A DNA stretch of 64,000 nucleotides from Azolla caroliniana (taxonomy: Eukaryota; Polypodiophyta): positions 9,052,001 through 9,116,000 of the forward strand of contig JBHGNT010000015.1 in the NCBI GenBank assembly GCA_043228905.1. Direction: 5' to 3'. Numbering within the stretch: the stretch's first letter is position 1; every line of letters begins with the position of its first letter. The position numbers and the translations under genes are program-made. Under the pieces are notes generated by a model. It had not been told where the DNA came from and made no database searches. It was given only the letters and a program-made list of their open reading frames with translations. Below are positions 57,132 to 64,000 of the stretch, piece by piece.

Positions 57132-58200
57132 CAACGGGAGGAATACGGTAGATATAACGAGCAACCTCGTCAAGAGTACCGCAATAAGAAGAGCTATAAC
57201 AAAAAACGACATTTCAGAAAAGGCGGCTACCCACGGGATCCGGAACAAGGAGCTTCAAGCAGCCAACCGGCCCAAAACCCCGCGCGTACCACAGGACCTG
57301 CCTCGGGTAAAACAGACAATGCCGAATCCAGCAATACCCGGAAAGCCTACTGCTACTACTGCCGACAGGAAGGCCATTATAGTAATCAATGCCCGGTGAA
57401 GAGCTATGAAAAACGACCGGCGGTAAATATGGTAGTCCCTGAGGTGGCAAATCTGCAGCAGGTGACCACAAGGTCGAAGGGCATGGCCAAGGAATGGGAG
57501 ACGCAGGAGACCATCCGGAAGCAAGCAACGGAATGGGTGAAGAAAGCAAACGAGCAGAATGTCACAGACTTACAACAACAAAAGGAGAACACCGTAGGGC
57601 TTGCCAGCGGCAGTCACTCCGAGAACGAGACATGGCAGGCATTTCAAGAATGCCAGATTACGCTGCCACTAGGAAGACTCCTACAACATGTGCCAAGATT
57701 CACGGAAGGACTGAAGACGAACATGATGGCAGGAGAATCATCACCGGCACCGGTACTCTTCTCGAATCCGGAGGAGGGACCAACGGTGGTGGAAACCAAC
57801 AGTCCGGTAATCACTGCCATTGTAAAAGGGAAAGAACTCCCCGACACAGTTACAGACGGAGGCTCCGGGGTGAATGTAATAAGCCTCCGGGCATGTGATG
57901 CCCTAGGAATCCACGAGTGGGAGCTGTGTCCGTTCTGGTTACGGATGGCCGATACAAGCTCAGTGCGGCCGACAGGATTAATACGGAAATTAGAAGTCAT
58001 CGTGGGCAGTCATACATTTCACATCTCGACAGTAGTGCTACAATTATAGGCACAAGGCGCATACCCACTATTGCTGGGGCGGCCGTGGTTGAAAACGGCA
58101 CATATCAAACAGAATTGGAGGAAAAATATAATTACCTTCCGGCGAGGAAAAGCCAAGGTACGGGTACCAACACAGCCAAGGATGAGCACTGGCAAGGAAT
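57132..58200 (+). pseudogene. gag end and protease of gypsy K
   Basis: Same frame as gag. A third zinc knuckle CYYCRQEGHYSNQC is at about 57349-57390. Protease: TVTDGGSGVNVISLRACDAL near 57850, a DGGSG form of the active site seen in plant Tat-like elements. TAG at 58047-58049 (Gln expected), then PLLLGRPWLKTAHIKQNW near 58068. Copia L interrupts the frame at 58201; it resumes at 63664. Confidence 0.88.
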
Positions 58201-58833
58201 TGTTAGATATAATCAATGATCAGCCCCAAGTTGTAAATCTATCCCCATATGTGCTCTTAGAGTGCACATTTTGTGATAGCGCCCCAAATGAGGAGCGGCT
58301 AGTGTGCAACTCGACCATATGGGTCGATAAGGTGTTAATCTAGGAAACCGTAGATACGTAGGACACAATATATTTAGGAAAGAGAGAAATAGATAAAAGG
58401 ATTGGCTAATCAAGTCAGCTAGAATATTTTGTGGGCAAGTTACGATGTACTTAGTCTTGAAGTATGCGTCATTGACTTCAAGATAAGTATTATCTAGCAC
58501 TAGCCTGTACCTAGGGAGTTGGGTCATATTAAATGACAAGTCAGTTGACAGAAAAGGAATATCTCCACTACTGTCAACTGACTTGCACATTTATACTAAG
58601 ACCAAACATAGATTATAAGTCACTTTTCTCACACAGTGGTCAGATGGATCATCAGTCCCCACTAATTTTGTAGTGAGCCGGTCCATATCCTATCTAAGCT
58701 CTAAGGTGTGAGCGCATGGGAAAACTACCATTTTGAACTACTCTCATATGTAATAGAAATTCTGTTTTCATATATCCATCTCTGCAGTTGTAACTCTATA
58801 TACCTATCTACTCGATTCTCAATATTTCTAATA
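58201..58833 (+). repeat. 5' LTR of copia L
   Basis: 633 bp, TGTTAGATATAATCAATG...TCTAATA, so TG...TA termini. A near-perfect inverted repeat pairs GTCAGTTGACAG (58542 region) with CTGTCAACTGAC (58573 region). TATA candidates include CTATATACC near 58797. Confidence 0.97.
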
Positions 58834-58845
58834 TGGTATCAGAGC
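58834..58845 (+). other. Primer binding site, initiator-Met tRNA (L)
   Basis: TGGTATCAGAGC directly after the LTR. A GA-rich leader (58893-58930) then leads to the start codon. Confidence 0.97.
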
Positions 58846-58936
58846 GAAGAGGTTGATCTAGATTAGGTATATACGGGTAGTTGCTGTCTAGCAACAGAGA
58901 GAAATAGAGAGAGAGAGACAGAGAGACAGAGTATCA

Positions 58937-61900
58937 ATGGCCTTGTCCACGAATGTTGCAGCTGCTCCATTGCGCATCCGCCCACCTCCATTGTCTGATG
59001 GAAAGCTAGATGGAACCAACTACACTCTATGGAAGTTCAAAATGTCTGCCATTTTGGATTCCTACGAGTTGTTGGAAACAATCATGGGACCCACAGGGGG
59101 AGACCCTGAGCCCATGGCAACCTTTGACCCTGCACACCCTACCACATCAATTCCTCCAAATGCTGATCTACTTCGAGCCTGGAAGAGAAGGAATGCTGAT
59201 GCGCTATGTACCATAGTCACTGGTGTATGTGACTCCGTACTAACACTAGTGCAACATACAACTAGGGCACATGAAGCTTGGAGCATATTGGCCAGCCAGT
59301 ATGAGACCAGAAACTATACAAGGATACAAAACCTCGAAAATCAGCTTGCTGCAGAGAAGCTCGCTGATGGAGAGAAAGTAGAATCCTTTGTAAAAAGGAT
59401 TAAGGATCTTCAAGATCAGCTGGCGGCTGTTGGAGTAGTCGTCTCTCAAGAGGATATGGCTCGTCGGTGCATTCGAGTACTTCCTTTCAAGTATGATGGC
59501 ATTGTGACAGCATTGAACACTCAGGTTCGACCCACTCTTTTAAAATTTGATGAACTAAGTGCAATGCTGCTTGAAGAGGAGCTTCGGCTGAAGACAAGAG
59601 AAGAAAGGGAAGATTCAGCATTTGTCTCTAGGACTAAGGGTGAAGGGGCATCCAATTCAAACAATGCGAATAGGATACCGAAGAAGAAGAAGTTCAATGG
59701 ATCGTGTTTCTACTGTGACAAGAAGGGTCACACAATCAAGGATTGTCGAAAGAAGATGGCGGATGAGAAGAATGGTTCTAATAAGACTTCTTGGAGAGAG
59801 CCCGAGTCCGCTAACAATGTCGTAGATGAACTTGAGTTATGGGTCGCAACTGAAGAAGTGTGTTCTTCAGTTGACACTCAAGTTGTTGATGAGTCTTGGA
59901 TTCTCGATAGTGGAGCATCCCGACATATGACCAGTAATCGTGACTGGTACAGTTCTTGGACACCTCTACAAGAGCCCATCAATGTTGTGGTCGGGAACAA
60001 TGCTCGATGTCCGGCCAAAGGAACCGGAACCGTCTCCCTCAAAGCAACGACCGGTGGGACAAAGCATCTCTCTCAAGTGTTGTACGTGCCAGATCTGAAG
60101 AAGAATCTACTGTCCATTTCTGCACTGACTGACAAGGGTCTTGATGTTCGATTCAAGAAGTCGGGTGCAGAAATAACAGATTCTGCTGGCAAGGTTGTAG
60201 GAATAGGGGTGAGGCGCAACAATCTCTATGAGCTGAGCGCGTTTACCATTTCTACTGACCACAGCACAAGTACCAACACAAAGCAATGGCATGAGAGATT
60301 TGGGCATCTCAACGTTGCTGTGTTGAAGGAGATGAAGAAGTCGAATATGGTAGTTGGGTTGCCAACCCTATCTGACTTAAGTCATGTTTGTGATGCTTGT
60401 ATGATGGGCAAGCATCAAAGATCAGCCATTCCAAAAGAGAGTCAAAATCGGGCAAAGACTCCTCTACAGCTAATACACATTGACCTCTCTGGAAAAATGG
60501 TGACTCCTGCAATGGGTGGATCTCTCTACTATATGCTAATAGTCGACGACTTCAGCAGAAAGATGTGGGTTTACTTCCTTCGGGAGAAGGCTGAAGCTTT
60601 TAAAATCTTCAAAAGATGGCATAAGTTTGTCGAGCGAGAGTCTGGAAAGTTAGTGAAGGAGCTACGCTCTGATCGAGGTGGAGAATTCTTATCAATAGAA
60701 TTCTGTGAGTATTGCAAAGAGCATGGAATTAAGCGCCAACTTACAACTGCCTACACCCCACAACAAAATGGCGTTGTCGAACGTCGAAATCGAACAGTTG
60801 TCGAGATGGCTAGGTGTATGTTGAAGGCACAAGCGCTGCCCGACCCATTCTGGGCTGAAGCAGTGAACACAGCAGTTTACATCCTCAATCGGAGCTACAC
60901 GAAGGCACTTCAAGGGAAAACACCCCAAGAAGCTTATTCAGGCAAGAAACCTTCAGTGCTGCACTTCAGAACCTTTGGGTGTATGTGCTACGCACATATT
61001 CCAGATGTGAGCAGAAAGAAGTTGGATGCTAAAAGCAAAAAGTGTATCTTTCTCGGATATAGTGAAGAGTCAAAGGCCTATCGACTCTACGATCCAGAGG
61101 CAAGAAAGATATTGACAAGCCGCGATGTGGTGTTCGATGAGGAACAACCACAGCTAGCTGAGAACAACGATTCTCAAGTTATCTCATCAACTGAAGAAGT
61201 ATTTTACCCAATCCCGACCCATTATCCAAAAAAGGAAGCTGAACCATCTGATGGTAATGGTTCACTAGTTCAGCCTATGCCAGTCCCACATGTAAAGAAA
61301 ATACCTAAGTGGGCTCAACAACTCTTCAATGATCATACTCCTAAAGTTGAGTTTCCTGAAACTTCAACTGATGGATTACGAAGATCAAGAAGAATACAGG
61401 AGCAAGGAAGAACCTCTGACCACATTGTCAACATGGCTCTGATGGTGGACATCATAGGCTCAGTGAGTGAGCCGACCTCGGTGGAGGAAGCTATGGCCGA
61501 CCCGAAGTGGAAAGAGGCGATGATATCAGAATATGATAGCATCATGAAAAATGACACATGGGAGTTGGTAGAGAGGCCAACAAAGAAGAAGGTGATAGGC
61601 ACGAAGTGGGTATGGAAAGTAAAGTATAAAGCTGATGGCTCTTTGGAGAAATTCAAGGCCAGGCTAGTAGCGCAAGGATACTCCCAAATTGAAGGGTTCG
61701 ATGTACAAGAAACATTTGCCCCGACAGCTCGCATGACAACAATTCGAATGGTCATAGCGTTGGCTGCTTCAAGAGGATGGCCGATTTATCAAATGGATGT
61801 CAAATCAGCATTTCTGAATGGGCATCTCAAGGAGGAGGTATATGTGACACAACCACCGGGGTTTGAGATACCGAATTCAGAAAACAAAGTTTGCAAGCTG

Positions 61901-63031
61901 AAGAAGGCACTATATGGTCTAAAGCAAGCACCAAGAGCTTGGAACAAGAGGATAGACAGCTTCTTACGATCAATCGACTTTAAGCAATGTGCTTCGGATG
62001 CAAGTATGTATGTCAAAATGAAGGACGGGAAACAAGTCATCATTATCATTTACGTGGATGATCTAGTACTTACTGGTGACCATGAAGAGTGCATTGGCCA
62101 AACACAAGAGTGTTTGAAAACTGAGTTTGAAATGACAGACTTGGGGATTCTACACTACTTCCTTGGAATTGAGGTTTGGCAAACCTCGGTCGGCATCTTC
62201 ATGTCACAAAGAAAGTATGCAACAGAGATCTTGAAGACCTTCGGGATGATGGACAGCAAGTCGAAGTCGACTCCAATGGAGTCAAACTGCAAGCTATCCC
62301 AAGAAGACTCATCACCAATGGTTGACATAAGGAAGTATAGACAACTAGTAGGAAGTCTAATTTTCCTATGCAACACTAGGCCGGATATTTGTTTTGCAGT
62401 CAATGTGGTGAGTCGATTCAGCAACAAGCCGAAGGAGACTCATTGGAAAGCTGCTCTACGTGTATTAAAGTACATTGTGGGTACTTTAAATTATGGAATC
62501 TTCTACAAGCCAACAATTGACCAACTTAGTGGATATTGCGACTCCGATTGGGCTGGAGATAGTGATTCCAGAAAATCAGTTTCTGGATATTGTTTTTCAA
62601 TAGGATCTGGAGCTGTTTCATGGAGTAGTAAAAAACAACCAACAGTGGCACTATCTTCAACGGAGGCAGAATACAAAGCAGCATGCATAGCGGCATGCGA
62701 GGTAGTTTGGCTAAGAAGAATCCTTATGGATGTGGCAGTCCCAATAAGGACGGCAACGGTATTGAGGTGTGACAATCAGAGTTGCATGGCCATTGCCAAG
62801 AACCCCGTATTTCATGCACGTACTAAACACATAGAGATTCAGTATCACTATGTGCGGGAGCTAATAAATGATGAGATTGTGGAGCTTGAGTACTGTCCAA
62901 CATCAGAAAATGCTGCAGATATCTTCACAAAGGCGCTTGGAGCAGAACAGTTGCAACAACACCTTCGACGACTAGGTGTTGGCCCAATTCCAAGTGAACT
63001 CAATGGGTTGATCATTGAGGGGGCGTGTTAG
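58937..63031 (+). CDS. Copia L gag-pol polyprotein, intact
   Basis: 1364 codons from ATG 58937 (first ATG after the GA-rich leader) to TAG 63029-63031. UBN2-type gag occupies about residues 25-230; zinc knuckle [14 protein letters not shown] 257-270; aspartic protease DSGAS 324-328; pre-integrase about 450-505 (WHERFGHLN ... CDACMMGKH); integrase catalytic D516, D579, E615 (35 residues between the last two); RT about 870-1115 with YVDD 1039-1042; RNase H about 1199-1335 ([20 protein letters not shown]). Domain order protease-integrase-RT-RNase H is copia-specific. No frameshift or stop. The final Cys codon and stop are inside the 3' LTR. Products would assemble cytoplasmic particles, make cDNA and integrate it. 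Confidence 0.98.
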   Translation: MALSTNVAAAPLRIRPPPLSDGKLDGTNYTLWKFKMSAILDSYELLETIMGPTGGDPEPMATFDPAHPTTSIPPNADLLRAWKRRNADALCTIVTGVCDSVLTLVQHTTRAHEAWSILASQYETRNYTRIQNLENQLAAEKLADGEKVESFVKRIKDLQDQLAAVGVVVSQEDMARRCIRVLPFKYDGIVTALNTQVRPTLLKFDELSAMLLEEELRLKTREEREDSAFVSRTKGEGASNSNNANRIPKKKKFNGSCFYCDKKGHTIKDCRKKMADEKNGSNKTSWREPESANNVVDELELWVATEEVCSSVDTQVVDESWILDSGASRHMTSNRDWYSSWTPLQEPINVVVGNNARCPAKGTGTVSLKATTGGTKHLSQVLYVPDLKKNLLSISALTDKGLDVRFKKSGAEITDSAGKVVGIGVRRNNLYELSAFTISTDHSTSTNTKQWHERFGHLNVAVLKEMKKSNMVVGLPTLSDLSHVCDACMMGKHQRSAIPKESQNRAKTPLQLIHIDLSGKMVTPAMGGSLYYMLIVDDFSRKMWVYFLREKAEAFKIFKRWHKFVERESGKLVKELRSDRGGEFLSIEFCEYCKEHGIKRQLTTAYTPQQNGVVERRNRTVVEMARCMLKAQALPDPFWAEAVNTAVYILNRSYTKALQGKTPQEAYSGKKPSVLHFRTFGCMCYAHIPDVSRKKLDAKSKKCIFLGYSEESKAYRLYDPEARKILTSRDVVFDEEQPQLAENNDSQVISSTEEVFYPIPTHYPKKEAEPSDGNGSLVQPMPVPHVKKIPKWAQQLFNDHTPKVEFPETSTDGLRRSRRIQEQGRTSDHIVNMALMVDIIGSVSEPTSVEEAMADPKWKEAMISEYDSIMKNDTWELVERPTKKKVIGTKWVWKVKYKADGSLEKFKARLVAQGYSQIEGFDVQETFAPTARMTTIRMVIALAASRGWPIYQMDVKSAFLNGHLKEEVYVTQPPGFEIPNSENKVCKLKKALYGLKQAPRAWNKRIDSFLRSIDFKQCASDASMYVKMKDGKQVIIIIYVDDLVLTGDHEECIGQTQECLKTEFEMTDLGILHYFLGIEVWQTSVGIFMSQRKYATEILKTFGMMDSKSKSTPMESNCKLSQEDSSPMVDIRKYRQLVGSLIFLCNTRPDICFAVNVVSRFSNKPKETHWKAALRVLKYIVGTLNYGIFYKPTIDQLSGYCDSDWAGDSDSRKSVSGYCFSIGSGAVSWSSKKQPTVALSSTEAEYKAACIAACEVVWLRRILMDVAVPIRTATVLRCDNQSCMAIAKNPVFHARTKHIEIQYHYVRELINDEIVELEYCPTSENAADIFTKALGAEQLQQHLRRLGVGPIPSELNGLIIEGAC
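63014..63025 (+). other. Polypurine tract of copia L
   Basis: ATTGAGGGGGCG immediately before the 3' LTR; it primes plus-strand DNA synthesis. It is also coding (end of pol). Confidence 0.9.
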
Positions 63032-63658
63032 ATATAATCAATGATCAGCCCCAAGTTGTAAATCTATCCCCATATGTGCTCTTAGAGTGCACATTTTGTG
63101 ATAGCGCCCCAAATGAGGAGCGGCTAGTGTGCAACTCGACCATATGGGTCGATAAGGTGTTAATCTAGGAAACCGTAGATACGTAGGACACAATATATTT
63201 AGGAAAGAGAGAAATAGATAAAAGGATTGGCTAATCAAGTCAGCTAGAATATTTTGTGGGCAAGTTACGATGTACTTAGTCTTGAAGTATGCGTCATTGA
63301 CTTCAAGATAAGTATTATCTAGCACTAGCCTGTACCTAGGGAGTTGGGTCATATTAAATGACAAGTCAGTTGACAGAAAAGGAATATCTCCACTACTGTC
63401 AACTGACTTGCACATTTATACTAAGACCAAACATAGATTATAAGTCACTTTTCTCACACAGTGGTCAGATGGATCATCAGTCCCCACTAATTTTGTAGTG
63501 AGCCGGTCCATATCCTATCTAAGCTCTAAGGTGTGAGCGCATGGGAAAACTACCATTTTGAACTACTCTCATATGTAATAGAAATTCTGTTTTCATATAT
63601 CCATCTCTGCAGTTGTAACTCTATATACCTATCTACTCGATTCTCAATATTTCTAATA
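63026..63658 (+). repeat. 3' LTR of copia L
   Basis: 633 bp, same sequence as 58201-58833 as far as I could compare, followed by TSD GGAAT. Confidence 0.98.
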
Positions 63659-63663
63659 GGAAT

Positions 63664-64000
63664 GTACACCGTTGTATGCAGAGTGCGTCAACATGCTAGA
63701 AGGATTAGCTGACAAAGAAGAAGCTCAGTACTTGCAGGAAAACCCGAAGATCATACCCCTCTTCGAAATTGACATTGCCGAAGCAGTAGCACCATACATA
63801 CTGCAACCGGAAGAGGCTGAAGCAGAACCGGATAAAGACGCAATCCGGGAGTTACGGCAAGCGCAGGAAGCGTTGGAACGGGAAATGGTCATTTCACAGC
63901 GCGTAAAAGCGTCGCAACTGGAAGAGGTGAACCTAGGGACCACGGACGAAGCAAAACCGGTGCACATCGCTAAGGAGATGAAGTCCGAAGACAAAACGGC
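63664..64000 (+). pseudogene. Gypsy K pol continuation
   Basis: Open to the window end in the frame that continues protease across L: YAECVNMLEGLADKEEAQYL, an acidic linker (EPDKDAIRELRQAQEALERE), then LEEVNLGTTDEAKPVHIAKE. The VNLGT block just before RT is characteristic of Tat-type plant gypsy elements. RT itself is outside the window. Confidence 0.85.

Larger units (their letters stand above)
58201..63658 (+). mobile_element. Copia L, complete and young
   Basis: Complete Ty1/copia element: TSD GGAAT (58196-58200 and 63659-63663), two 633-bp LTRs with no difference seen by eye, initiator-Met primer site, one intact gag-pol frame, polypurine tract. Inserted in gypsy K. Every hallmark of a potentially autonomous copy is present; transcription or movement is not shown by sequence. 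Confidence 0.98.

Noticed and set aside
58213-63415. Two identical 125-codon minus-strand frames (58213-58590 and 63038-63415).
   Set aside because: They lie wholly in the two LTR copies of L; identity comes from LTR duplication and the frame has no recognisable domain.

Overview
This window looks like repeat-dense nuclear DNA of a land plant. The evidence is plant-type LTR retrotransposons of both superfamilies (Ty1/copia with initiator-Met primer sites; Ty3/gypsy chromoviruses with chromodomains; a Ty3/gypsy element with a tRNA-Arg primer site), a plant-type LINE, an 80-bp GT-AG intron and a short TTTAGGG run. The species cannot be named from the sequence; a seedless plant with a large genome is only a guess. 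No bacterial gene, rRNA, genuine tRNA or CRISPR array was seen. Almost everything is mobile-element DNA. The one candidate host gene is an unrecognised, intron-containing, decayed gene split by a young retrotransposon. Letters A-L below are my own labels.

Layout, left half. 1-1.8 kb: 3' end of a decayed copia element. 1.8-11.1 kb: an ACATAC-rich satellite that received a 5'-truncated LINE (2076-3973) and chromovirus A (4163-11037, 5-bp target duplication GTATG). 11.1-20.1 kb: the host-like gene, interrupted by the nearly intact chromovirus B (12828-19880, target duplication AGAAT, LTRs differing by one visible base). 20.1-27.3 kb: an empty AT-rich stretch, a minus-strand fragment of gypsy family C, then a plus-strand C element truncated in integrase. 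27.3-32.7 kb: two minus-strand copia elements, D and E. 32.7-37.7 kb: plus-strand end of chromovirus G with its LTR, a minus-strand C-like element (C'), and a copia RT fragment (I).

Layout, right half. 37.7-50.4 kb is one old minus-strand G element. Its RT domain is missing and is replaced by nested minus-strand copia remnants (H, which itself holds a 562-bp solo LTR, and F), and its gag is split by a C-family LTR. 50.4-55.1 kb: copia J, inserted in the G LTR; it has several stops and a 0.3-kb duplication around a 25-base C run. 55.1-64 kb: gypsy K, interrupted by copia L (58201-63658), which is complete: TSD GGAAT, two 633-bp LTRs with no difference seen by eye, primer site, one uninterrupted 1364-codon gag-pol frame and a polypurine tract.

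How it fits together: each element encodes gag, protease, integrase, RT and RNase H for copying itself, and successive insertions built the nest. L and B are the youngest; G, H, F, E and C' are old. The broken reading frames mostly carry stops of the kind made by C-to-T change (CAG to TAG, CGA to TGA), as expected for long-methylated plant transposons.
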